Source: JBOGTC01 sp050692055 (GTDB lineage Bacteria; Chloroflexota; Limnocylindria; QHBO01). From it: a stretch of DNA of 21,858 bases. Both the position numbers and the translations under genes were made by a program. The notes below the pieces were generated by a model. The model made no database searches, had not been told where the DNA came from, and was given only the letters and a program-made list of their open reading frames with translations. Location of the stretch: contig JBOGTC010000068.1 in assembly GCA_050692055.1 (NCBI GenBank), positions 1 through 21,858 on the forward strand. The letters run 5' to 3'. Shown one piece after another: positions 14,695 to 20,800 of this stretch. The first letter of the stretch is position 1. Every line of letters begins with the position of its first letter.

Positions 14695-15493
14695 TCAGCG
14701 GTATCCCTGGGCGAGGGCGCGGACGCCTGAGGACGGGACGCCCGCCTCCGCGAGGAATCCCGCGACTGAGCGGACCATCGCGTCAGGCCCGGTGACGTAG
14801 AAAACCGCGCCCGGGCCGGCCGCGGCGACCTCACGCTCGACCGCAGCCCGGTCGATGCGCCCGCCGTAGACCTCGCCGTCCGGGCCGCCGTGCGACGTCT
14901 CCGTCAGGTGCCACGCCAGGCTCACTCGCGGGGCGAGGCGGGGCAGTGCCGTCAGCGTGGCGGCAAACGGGATCTCGGCCGCGCTGCGGTTCGACAGCAC
15001 CAGCCGCACCGGCTGCTGCCGCGCCATCGCAGCCTCGGTCAGTACGCTCTTGACCGGCGTGATGCCGATGCCGCCGGCGAACACGACGGCGGGGGCCGAG
15101 GCGTCGATCGTCCAGCGGCCCATCGGCCGCGAGACCTTCACCCGGTCGCCGGGCCGGAGGTCGAAGAACGCACGCTTGAAGGCGCTCGGTCCCACCCGGG
15201 TTGCGAACTCAAGGACACCCTGGGACGGGGCCGAGCCGATGGACAGCGGACGCATGTCCGGACCCGCCTCGGTGTCGACGCGCAGCAGCGCGTGCTGGCC
15301 GCCGCGGAAGGTGTATCCCACGGGCGGCTCGAGGCGGCTCGAGGCGGATCGACCGGATCGTCGGGGTCTCGTCGGTCACCGGGAGGACCTTCGCCTCGCG
15401 CATGCCGGTGAGCAGGTCGATGACGGGGAACGCGAACGCGGGCGCCAGCGGGCGCCGGCCGGCGACGGCGGGGGAGGCGGGGATCGAGGTCAT
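14695..15493 (-). pseudogene. Ferredoxin-reductase-like FAD/NAD(P) protein, frame broken by 10-bp duplication
   Basis: From the ATG at 15493 (AGGAG 8 bases upstream) the frame reads MTSIPASPAVAGRRPLAP, then ETPTIRSIRLEPP, the start of an FAD-binding barrel. The rest lies in another frame: GYTFRGGQHALLRV, RPLSIGSAP (FAD motif), VFAGGIGITPVKSVL (nucleotide-binding loop) and FYVTGPDAM. Removing one unit of the tandem 10-mer at 15323-15342 restores a single frame (RLEPP-VGYTF) of about 262 residues. There is no 2Fe-2S domain, so it would pass electrons between NAD(P)H and a separate carrier. The membrane protein at 14664 is co-oriented. Confidence 0.82.
15323..15347. repeat. 10-bp tandem repeat inside the flavin reductase gene
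   Basis: GGCGGCTCGA occurs twice in a row (15323-15332, 15333-15342), followed by half a unit (GGCGG). Two units put the reading frame out; one or four would restore it. Slipped-strand copying is the likely origin. Confidence 0.85.
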
Positions 15494-15515
15494 GTCGAGA
15501 ACTCCTGTGCTTGTC

Positions 15516-15546
15516 ATGCTATCCGTTCGTATCCTATCTATAGCAT
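15516..15546. promoter_or_regulatory. AT-rich inverted repeat upstream of the flavin reductase gene
   Basis: ATGCTAT (15516-15522) and ATAGCAT (15540-15546) are perfect arms with 17 bases between them. The block is far more AT-rich than its surroundings and lies 23 bases before the gene start, so it probably holds the promoter and an operator. The MarR protein encoded downstream on the same strand is the obvious candidate. Confidence 0.5.
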
Positions 15547-15654
15547 ACTAATGGATGTCAAGCCCTGGGCGACGGGATCCTTCGCAGCGTGCGCGGCATG
15601 TGTTGACGAAAGCGAGCCGCCGCGAGCCTCGCGCTGTGGCCTTGAGCCGTGTCC

Positions 15655-15714
15655 TTGCGCGAACCGTGGTATCGCGGTATGGTGGTGCACTCATAGCATC
15701 TTTGGGAGCTGTCC
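15655..15714 (+). promoter_or_regulatory. Promoter and repeat operator of the toxin-antitoxin pair
   Basis: TTGCGC (15655-15660), a 17-base spacer and TATGGT (15678-15683) form a good promoter. Overlapping it are three 8-base steps GTGGTATC, GCGGTATG, GTGGTGCA (15667-15690), a direct-repeat pattern as expected for a ribbon-helix-helix autorepressor. GGGAG at 15704-15708 is the ribosome site. Confidence 0.55.
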
Positions 15715-15927
15715 ATGACGACCCGCGCGCGCACGCTACGCCTGACCGCGGAGGAGGCCGAGACACTCGAGGCGATCGCCGGCGTTGACGAGGTGTCGGT
15801 CAACGAGGAGATCCGCCGCGCCATTGCGTCCCACATCGAGGCACGCCGTCGAGACAATGACTTCCGGAAGCGGCTTGAGGCCAGCATCGAGCGCAACAAG
15901 GAGATCCTCGAGCGCCTGGCGCGGTGA
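15715..15927 (+). CDS. Ribbon-helix-helix antitoxin
   Basis: 70 residues: RTLRLTAEEAETLEAIAGVD is the beta strand and first helix, SVNEEIRRAIASHIEARRR the second helix, and a charged helical tail (KRLEASIERNKEILERLAR) would wrap the toxin. It should bind DNA as a dimer at the promoter repeats and neutralise the toxin next door. The stop overlaps the toxin GTG start (GTGA). Classical Doc partners are Phd-type antitoxins, so an RHH partner is less usual. Confidence 0.82.
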   Translation: MTTRARTLRLTAEEAETLEAIAGVDEVSVNEEIRRAIASHIEARRRDNDFRKRLEASIERNKEILERLAR

Positions 15928-16316
15928 CCGCCTACCTCGAGCTCGCGGACTACCTCCTCATCGCAGAGCGCGTGCTCGGGCTTCCGGCCGAAGCGATCGC
16001 CAACTTCGATCGGATCGGGCTGGCCGAGTCGGGGTTGGCCGCGCCACAGGCTGGCTTCGGCGCCGTCGAGGCCTACCCGGACTTCGAAACCAAGGCCGCC
16101 GTTCTCTGCTGGCACCTGGTGAAGAACCATCCGCTGCCTGATGGGAATAAGCGCTGCGCGTTCCTGGCGACGGTGGAGTTCGTAGAGCGCAACGGCCGCA
16201 CCTGGCTGCCCGCACCGGGTGACCCCGAGGAGACCGACCGGGTCATCCGCGCCACCGCGAGCGGCGAGGTGAGCGAAGCCGACTTCCGGGACTGGATCGC
16301 GGCGCGCTGCGGGTGA
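15924..16316 (+). CDS. Doc-like Fic-domain toxin
   Basis: 130 residues, starting at a GTG that overlaps the antitoxin stop. The Fic/Doc active-site motif is HPLPDGNKRCAF (H69 catalytic, D72, N75, R77). Fic AMP-transferases have GNGR in this loop; Doc-type enzymes have a Lys where the second Gly stands, as here, and phosphorylate elongation factor Tu. N-terminal helices (TAYLELADYLLIAERVLGLP) and the flap region match the short Doc family. Length is normal. The pair stands at the edge of a mobile zone, as such modules often do. Confidence 0.87.
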   Translation: MTAYLELADYLLIAERVLGLPAEAIANFDRIGLAESGLAAPQAGFGAVEAYPDFETKAAVLCWHLVKNHPLPDGNKRCAFLATVEFVERNGRTWLPAPGDPEETDRVIRATASGEVSEADFRDWIAARCG

Positions 16317-16354
16317 GCCGGCTCCTATCCGGCCGGGGAATGCCCACGGTCGGC

Positions 16355-16478
16355 TTGGACCCTTATCTGGACCCCTATCGATCCTGTCTCATGCGTCTCA
16401 TGCGTCTCTCCTTGGTACTGGCTGAACGCGGCTGAGACACATGAGACGTTTCACTGGGAATCCGGTATGCGGTACCAA
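16355..16478. repeat. Joined copy of a repeated element (left half + right half)
   Basis: Left half 16355-16418 has three GTCTC units starting at 16386, 16395 and 16404, exactly 9 bases apart. Right half 16425-16478 has GAGAC at 16434 and 16443, again 9 apart, so the halves face each other. The right half continues with CACTGGGAATCCGGTAT and CGGTACCAA. The left half matches 17566-17630 (29 of 33 bases in 16376-16408); the right half matches 19910-19963 (49 of 54). It reads like recombinase arm sites beside a core, but no recombinase is visible. Confidence 0.75.
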
Positions 16479-16490
16479 ATTCGCCCCTTT

Positions 16491-16518
16491 GAGCCCGATC
16501 CACGCTCGGATCGGGCTC
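16491..16518 (+). terminator. Hairpin terminator after the joined element
   Basis: GAGCCCGATCC and GGATCGGGCTC form an 11-bp stem with a 6-base loop, followed by TT only. The same type of hairpin follows the right half-copy at 19977, so it travels with the element. Confidence 0.65.
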
Positions 16519-16580
16519 TTCCGCGCCCGCGGCGCGGCGGTTTAGGACGGTCGACTCGACACGACCTGCGCGATCCGGCG

Positions 16581-16913
16581 TCAGCCGTGCGCCGTCCAAT
16601 TCGCACCCGCGGCGCTGACGAGCTCGGGCAGTAGGACCACGCTCTCCTGCTCGTTCGGATCGGTGCGCGCCAGGAGCGCGACGGCTATGTCGGTCCTGCT
16701 TGTGTTGACCGGTAGGTGGGGGACGCCGGCGGGGATGTAGAGGAAGTCGCCCTTCGCGGTCAGGGTGGACTTGGGCAGACCGGCACCGTGCCAGGTCAGG
16801 ACTTCGCCCTCGAGGACGTACAGGATCGTCTCGTGCGCTTGGTGGAGGTGGGCCTTGGCCCGACCGCCGGGCGGAATGGTGACGAGGTGAGCGCAGACCC
16901 AGAGGCTCGTCAG
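16581..16913 (-). pseudogene. Cupin protein without a normal start (5'-truncated)
   Basis: The frame reads LVTIPPGGRAKAHLHQAHET (cupin motif 1), ILYVLEGEVLTWHG, GDFLYIPAGVPHLPVNT (motif 2) and TDPNEQESVVLLPEL. These residues are well preserved. No ATG, GTG or TTG lies between the upstream in-frame stop and the conserved start. A CTG at 16913 overlaps the DinB stop (CTGA) with GAGGT 9 bases upstream, so a rare CTG start is possible. The family normally has some 30 more residues at the N-terminus, so a truncated gene is the better reading. Confidence 0.65.
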
Positions 16914-17362
16914 CGCAGGGCGACCTCGATCTCATCGAGATGCTCCCCGCGATGCGAGGCGCGGAGCGGGTTGAGCGGGCTGGATGGATCCGCCGGCCAT
17001 GCTCTGGCGACGAGGTCCGGCGGGAGGGAGGCAATCAGCGCATCGGTCTCCTCCGCGATCCGGAGGGCGAGCTCGGCTGCCGCTCGCGGCGGAATGGCGT
17101 GGATGAGCGGACGGGTCGAGTCGTTGATCCAGTCGACGTCCTCCGGCTCGTCGTCCGAAGAGGTGAATGGCCGGTCATCGAGGACCTTGCGGGCCAGGAA
17201 GAGGGCACGGCCGTCCCAGAAGGCGATATGGCCCAGCACGCCCGCGACGGTCCAGCTCTCGTTCACCGGCCGGCGCAGCTCGCCGTCATTGACACGCTCG
17301 AGGAGAGCGCGCAGCCGCTCAAGCTCGGCTCGGTTCCTCTCGGCAAACGTGTCCTGCCCCAT
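16910..17362 (-). CDS. DinB-like four-helix protein
   Basis: 150 residues. ESWTVAGVLGHIAFWDGRA holds the conserved first metal His of DinB/maleylpyruvate-isomerase-like folds; the last helix has HRGEHLDEIEVAL with the second His pair. Such proteins are metal-dependent thiol or sugar-thiol transferases, most of them uncharacterised. Start chosen at the ATG 17362 (GTG three bases earlier is possible). Its stop overlaps the cupin frame. Confidence 0.8.
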   Translation of the reverse strand: MGQDTFAERNRAELERLRALLERVNDGELRRPVNESWTVAGVLGHIAFWDGRALFLARKVLDDRPFTSSDDEPEDVDWINDSTRPLIHAIPPRAAAELALRIAEETDALIASLPPDLVARAWPADPSSPLNPLRASHRGEHLDEIEVALR

Positions 17363-17565
17363 CACGAACGCTCGCGAGGCAGACCGTCAACGCGCGGGAC
17401 GACGACCCGCTGACCGTGGTTCTTCACGGGCGTAGCGTACACAACGCCGGCCTGCTGACTCGGTTCCGGTGGACCCGGAGGTGCCGATCCATCGCGGAGC
17501 TGCTCGCCGAATCCCGAGGAGCAGGATCAAGACCCCGAAAAATCAGAACGTAGCAGTCGCCGCGC

Positions 17566-17630
17566 TGGGATCCCTTATTGGAACCCTTATCGGTCCTGTC
17601 TCTTGTGTCTCATACGTCTCTTGGCGGTAC
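17566..17630. repeat. Left half-copy of the repeated element
   Basis: Matches 16355-16418: GGATCCCTTATTGGAACCC, then GTCTC at 17598, 17607 and 17616 with 9-base spacing, ending GGTAC. The segment GTCTCATACGTCTC here is the exact reverse complement of GAGACGTATGAGAC in the right half-copy at 19919. The similarity ends at 17630 and a truncated DUF3800 gene begins. Confidence 0.72.
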
Positions 17631-17633
17631 TCC

Positions 17634-18071
17634 GTGATCACCACCCTGTCAGCGACCATCGACAAGGAGTTGCACGCCGCGAAGTACGTCACGCCCAAGG
17701 ACCCCTACGAGCTCGCCTACGAGTTCGTGATCGAGCGCTTCGACTCGGCGCTCAAGCCCACGGATTCCTGCGGCGCGGTCGTCATCGACCCGCTCAACGA
17801 GGGCAAGGGTGCGCTGGACGACCGGATGCGCGTCGTTCACCGCGAGCTGCGCCGCGCGCGATCGACGATCGTCGAGGACCCGTTCTTCCCCGCCTCCGCG
17901 CTCTCCGCAGGGCTACAGGTGGCGGATGTGTGCGCGTGGGCCGTCCGCAAGCACTTCCAAGCTGCCGCTGGCAAGGGCAAGGAGACGCCAATCTACGACG
18001 GGGTGAAGGCGCGCTACCGTCGGTCGGGCTCCGGCACCATCAAGGGCTACGGCGAGAAGCTCTTTCCCTAG
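17634..18071 (+). pseudogene. DUF3800-family protein lacking its N-terminus
   Basis: 145 codons from a GTG at 17634; the frame also runs back through the repeat without a ribosome site. It contains TLSATIDKELHAAKYVTP, DPYELAYEFVIERFDSAL, GAVVIDPLNEGKGALDDRM and SAGLQVADVCAWAVRKHF, the middle and end of DUF3800 proteins (RNase H-like, often on mobile DNA). The opening VDESG part is missing and is replaced at the junction by the repeat, so a recombination event cut the gene. Confidence 0.72.
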
Positions 18072-18105
18072 GTGACCCCGGTATACTTAGGGTCGCAAGG
18101 TCGGA

Positions 18106-18139
18106 GGGCGACAACGTCGCCCGCTCGGGCTCACGCCCG
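18106..18139. terminator. Two adjacent hairpins between convergent genes
   Basis: GGGCGAC-AAC-GTCGCCC (18106-18122) and CGGGC-TCAC-GCCCG (18126-18139) stand side by side, followed by a pyrimidine-rich tract with CCCTTTTCT at 18152-18160. It lies between the DUF3800 remnant and the convergent GIY-YIG-like gene, so it likely ends transcription from both sides. Confidence 0.55.
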
Positions 18140-18162
18140 ACCGGCCTGCTTCCCTTTTCTGG

Positions 18163-18588
18163 CTATCGGCGCACCCACCTAGGCAGGCGCTCGCCGCCTA
18201 GAGCCCTGAACTGCCGCTTGAGCTCATCCTCGAGGCTCTCCCAATCCTGGCTCTCGATCCAGGTGACCTCCATCCCCGCAAGGACCTCTGGCATGAAGAG
18301 CTCGCCGTGGACGCACTTGGTGGTCTTGCCACCCACGCCGCCCAGGTGGTTGCCGAAGAGCCGCCGTCGGAGCTCGTCGGTCGAGCCGATGGAGTAGACC
18401 TCGCCAGACGCCGCGTGGCGGAAGACGTACGCCGCGGGGAACTCACCGTACGAGGGCATGTCTGCTAGGCACAGGCGCCCATGGGGATCCAGCGGGCTTC
18501 TCTGAGCGATTAAATCCGCTAAGGGTAACGAGGCCGCGGCGCCAGCCGGCGTGGTCGCGCGCGCGGCGCCGTCACCTTCCGCTGTCAA
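18163..18588 (-). CDS. GIY-YIG-like nuclease-fold protein
   Basis: The core AAYVFRHAASGEVYSIGSTD and ELRRRLFGNHLGGVGGKTT fit a GIY-YIG domain in which the first motif is YVF and the second YSIG; KCVHGELF and DWESLEDELKRQF follow. The upstream part SLPLADLIAQRSPLDPHGRL and CLADMPSYG looks like a conserved lead-in. The start is uncertain: ATG at 18459 would drop the lead-in, a TTG at 18588 keeps it, and the frame is open to 18690. The first 60 bases of the lead-in are less GC-rich than their surroundings. Possibly a DNA-processing protein of the mobile zone. Confidence 0.65.
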   Translation of the reverse strand: MTAEGDGAARATTPAGAAASLPLADLIAQRSPLDPHGRLCLADMPSYGEFPAAYVFRHAASGEVYSIGSTDELRRRLFGNHLGGVGGKTTKCVHGELFMPEVLAGMEVTWIESQDWESLEDELKRQFRALGGERLPRWVRR

Positions 18589-18674
18589 CGGCCGCGGCCC
18601 GTCGCGACTCGCCGATGAGCTTCCGTCCGAACGGTCGTCTAACCATCGACGATCACTCGCAGGGAGCGATGACC

Positions 18675-19280
18675 ATGAAGCTGACCGCAATGATGTTCCT
18701 GACCGTGGACGGCGTGTACCAGGGTCCCGGGGCCCCCGACGAGGACCGGCGCGGCGGGTTCGACCGCGGCGGATGGCTGGCGCCGTACGCCAACGAGGAG
18801 ACCTGGCGGTTCATCACCTCGGTGTACGAGCGCGCGGACGCGTTGCTCCTCGGACGCAAGACCTGGGACATCTGGGAGGCGTACTGGCCGCATCACGACG
18901 CCGGCGATCCGGTCTCCCACGGCATCAACGTCCTGCCCAAGTACGTGCCCTCGACCACGCTCACGGACCCGACGTGGCAGAACACCCACGTCATCGAGGG
19001 CGACGTCGAGGCGGCGGTGCGCGAGCTCAAGGCGAAGCCCGGGCGCGAGCTCCAGGTCCACGGCAGCGGCGCCCTGCTGCGGTGGCTGCTCGAGCGCGAC
19101 CTCGTCGACGAGCTCAACCTGCTGCTCTACCCCGTCGTGGTGGGCGATGGGCTGCGGCTGTTCCCGGAGCAGGGGCAGACGCACGACCTGACGCTGGTCG
19201 AGTCGCGATCGACGCCGTCAGGCGTGACGATCCAGACCTATCGACCGGCCGGCCGCGCGACCTTCGGGACCGCCGGCTGA
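18675..19280 (+). CDS. Dihydrofolate reductase-family (RibD C-terminal-like) protein
   Basis: 201 residues. MKLTAMMFLTVDGVYQGPG, the loop WLAPYANEETWRF, ADALLLGRKTWDIWEAYWP and LQVHGSGALLRWLLERDLVD, then LNLLLYPVVVGDGLRLFPE are the conserved blocks of the RibD-C/YyaP group. These are NADPH-dependent reductases of mostly unknown substrate, distinct from folate-pathway DHFR. The start at 18675 has AGGGAG 8 bases upstream; the ATG at 18669 is too close. No operon partner. Confidence 0.88.
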   Translation: MKLTAMMFLTVDGVYQGPGAPDEDRRGGFDRGGWLAPYANEETWRFITSVYERADALLLGRKTWDIWEAYWPHHDAGDPVSHGINVLPKYVPSTTLTDPTWQNTHVIEGDVEAAVRELKAKPGRELQVHGSGALLRWLLERDLVDELNLLLYPVVVGDGLRLFPEQGQTHDLTLVESRSTPSGVTIQTYRPAGRATFGTAG

Positions 19281-19367
19281 GGGCGCAGCGCCTCGGCGCG
19301 GCGCGTCATCGAACGTCTGAGGAGACCGGCGTCCGCGACTCCCCCATCGAGGTCTCGACGACCGCCG

Positions 19368-19395
19368 GCAGGTTCGAATCCTGTCCGGCGCGCCA
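19368..19395 (+). other. Orphan tRNA 3' end (T arm, acceptor strand and CCA)
   Basis: GCAGG TTCGAAT CCTGT forms a T arm, followed by CCGGCGC, discriminator G and CCA. The 5' acceptor strand GCGCCGG and a D or anticodon arm are absent upstream. The ending GGCGCGCCA resembles bacterial tRNA-Arg. Such fragments mark the far end of elements inserted into a tRNA gene. Confidence 0.6.
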
Positions 19396-19510
19396 TTACA
19401 CCAGGTCTACGCTCCGGTAGAACGTAGGCCCAGGATCGAGGCCAGGGCTGCGCTTGATCCGACGTTCCGCGCCGAAGCCGAAGCTCCTCCGCGACCGTAG
19501 CGCCTCAGAC

Positions 19511-19538
19511 CTTACCGCCGGCTTACCAGGCGCTTACC
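19511..19538. repeat. Three CTTACC direct repeats at 11-bp spacing
   Basis: CTTACC starts at 19511, 19522 and 19533, about one helical turn apart. The rest of 19396-19585 holds no gene that I can support. The spacing suggests protein binding along one DNA face (recombinase arm sites or iterons). Confidence 0.5.
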
Positions 19539-19585
19539 ACGCTCCCACGGCGCCCCGTGTCGCGTCTGGTGACCCCGTGGCGCGA

Positions 19586-19864
19586 CTACGGGAGCAGCAC
19601 CCCTGCGTCGCCGGACCTGCGAAGCATCACGGCGCACGGGCCGCACAGGCGGCCGACCCAGGATCGGGATCGGACCCACGCGCGGCGCTGCACCGTCTCG
19701 CCGCAGTCGTCGCAGTCGCCGGGACCCGCCTGGGCTCGGGCGTAGCGCCCGGTCCGCTGGATGTGGTGATGGCGGTTTCGGCGGTAGGTCTCCATGCCCT
19801 GCCGCCGCTTCCGCTCGCGGTACTCGGGTGTGCCCGGCTTGTGGCCGGGCCTGCCGCCCGGCAT
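19586..19864 (-). CDS. Small zinc-ribbon protein, phage-like
   Basis: 92 residues from ATG 19864. MPGGRPGHKPGTPEYRERKR is a basic N-terminus; CDDCGETVQRRAWVRS and LCGPCAVMLRR give a CxxC...CxxC zinc ribbon. It lacks an HNH catalytic motif. No clear ribosome site. Small basic zinc-ribbon proteins like this are common in phage and island DNA. The longer frame upstream runs through the repeated element and is not likely to be coding. Confidence 0.5.
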   Translation of the reverse strand: MPGGRPGHKPGTPEYRERKRRQGMETYRRNRHHHIQRTGRYARAQAGPGDCDDCGETVQRRAWVRSRSWVGRLCGPCAVMLRRSGDAGVLLP

Positions 19865-19909
19865 CAGCCGCCCGGCTTGTTGATCCGGGTGCTGGCGCCG
19901 ACCGGCTCC

Positions 19910-19963
19910 AACGCGGCTGAGACGTATGAGACGGTCCACTGGGAATCCGGTATCCGGTACCAA
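19910..19963. repeat. Right half-copy of the repeated element
   Basis: Matches 16425-16478 at 49 of 54 bases: AACGCGGCTGAGAC, a second GAGAC 9 bases on, CACTGGGAATCCGGTAT, CGGTACCAA. Upstream similarity to the joined copy stops at about 19905, leaving about 2.27 kb between this and the left half-copy at 17630. The CCGGTAT/CGGTACCA end resembles a tRNA 3' end followed by its terminator. Confidence 0.72.
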
Positions 19964-19964
19964 C

Positions 19965-20180
19965 CTATCGGCCCCGGCCCCGATCTGAGTTCCGATCGGG
20001 GCTTTTTGGTGCCCCGTTGCTGGCCTTTGCAGAGTCTGCATCGTTCACGTCCGCCATCACGGCTCGGCCGATAGGTCCGACGCCGACGACAGCGTGGAGA
20101 TCGGGTTCTGGCAGTGCGATCGGCCGTTGGCGTGAGGCGCCCGATCTGGATGCCATGCGGGGGGTCTTGACACGAATCAT
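19965..20180 (-). pseudogene. Broken NAD-dependent epimerase-like gene start
   Basis: The frame opens at 20180 across the TetR operator and contains LPEPDLHAVVGVGPIGRAVM (about 20055-20115), the first strand and glycine loop of a Rossmann dehydrogenase or epimerase, then loses similarity near 20040 as it runs into the terminator of the repeated element. It is probably the start of a gene once divergent from the TetR gene and cut off by the insertion. Confidence 0.4.
19977..20007 (+). terminator. Rho-independent terminator
   Basis: GCCCCGATC and GATCGGGGC form a 9-bp stem with an 8-base loop, followed by TTTTT. It is the counterpart of the hairpin at 16491, at about the same distance after the right half. 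Confidence 0.85.
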
Positions 20181-20200
20181 ATAGTCACGATATGACTCGT
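20167..20200 (+). promoter_or_regulatory. TetR promoter with overlapping operator
   Basis: TTGACA (20167-20172) and TATGAC (20191-20196) lie 18 bases apart. An inverted repeat, ACGAATCATAT (20172-20182) and ATATGACTCGT (20190-20200), with one mismatch and a 7-base spacer, covers the whole promoter. This is a classic layout for autorepression. Confidence 0.72.
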
Positions 20201-20215
20201 ATCGCTACCGGGACG

Positions 20216-20800
20216 ATGGACGCCTACAACGAGCTCCGAGCGGCGCAGGCACAAGCTACGCAGGCCCGCATCCTCGAGGCCACCGTCAGCGTGATGGCTC
20301 GCGGCGTCGCGAGCGTGTCCATTCCCGCGGTCGCACGCGAGGCCGGCGTGTCGGTCCCGACGGTCTACCGCCATTTCGGGACGAAGCGCAATCTCCTGGC
20401 CGCAGTCTTCCCGCATGTCGTGCGCCGTGCCGGCATCGATGAGCTCATACCCCCACGGTCCATTGATGAACTCGGGCGCGGCGTGCGTGCTCTTTTCGAT
20501 CGCATCGATTCGGCCGGCGACCTCGCTCGCGCAGCGGCCGCGAGCCCGGCGGCCGAGGAGGTGCGGCGCGTCGACATGCCCGCTCGGCTCGAGATGAGCC
20601 GCCGGCTCGCCGATTCGATCGTGCCGAAGCTCACACCGGGCGATCGGGATCGGATCGCACGCCTCCTGACGATCCTGATCTCTGCCTCAGCGCTGCGGGT
20701 GTGGCGCGACCATCTCGGCTCAACGGTGGAGGAGGCGGCCAACGACATCGATTGGGTGATCAGTGCGGCCATAGCCGCCAGCACAAGGAGTGAACCATGA
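20216..20800 (+). CDS. TetR-family transcriptional regulator
   Basis: 194 residues from ATG 20216. The ATG at 20192 lies inside the -10 box, so it cannot be on the transcript. Residues 15-65 are the DNA-binding domain: ARILEATVSVMARGVASVSI, PAVAREAGVSVPTVYRHFG, TKRNLLAAVFPHV. The C-terminal ligand domain is helical without distinct motifs. The stop overlaps the start of the phosphotransferase-like gene (ATGA), so the two are co-transcribed and the regulator probably controls that gene. Confidence 0.88.
   Translation: MDAYNELRAAQAQATQARILEATVSVMARGVASVSIPAVAREAGVSVPTVYRHFGTKRNLLAAVFPHVVRRAGIDELIPPRSIDELGRGVRALFDRIDSAGDLARAAAASPAAEEVRRVDMPARLEMSRRLADSIVPKLTPGDRDRIARLLTILISASALRVWRDHLGSTVEEAANDIDWVISAAIAASTRSEP

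Noticed and set aside
16386..16447. CRISPR-like array suggested by GTCTCATGC repeats
   Set aside because: Units are 9 bases with no spacers, and they invert in the right half; there are no cas genes.
16375..17034. Minus-strand frame of 219 codons through the joined repeat and the cupin
   Set aside because: It is Arg/Ser/Pro-rich without a ribosome site, and it lies out of frame with the conserved cupin motifs.
17400..17540. Possible protein tail ending in a TAG before the left half-copy
   Set aside because: The frame has no start and no motif; composition alone does not support it.
18675..19280. Trimethoprim-resistance dihydrofolate reductase
   Set aside because: Conserved blocks are those of the RibD-C/YyaP reductases, not of folate-pathway DHFR.
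19320..19395. Complete tRNA gene
   Set aside because: The T arm and CCA are good, but no 5' acceptor strand GCGCCGG, D arm or anticodon arm can be folded upstream.
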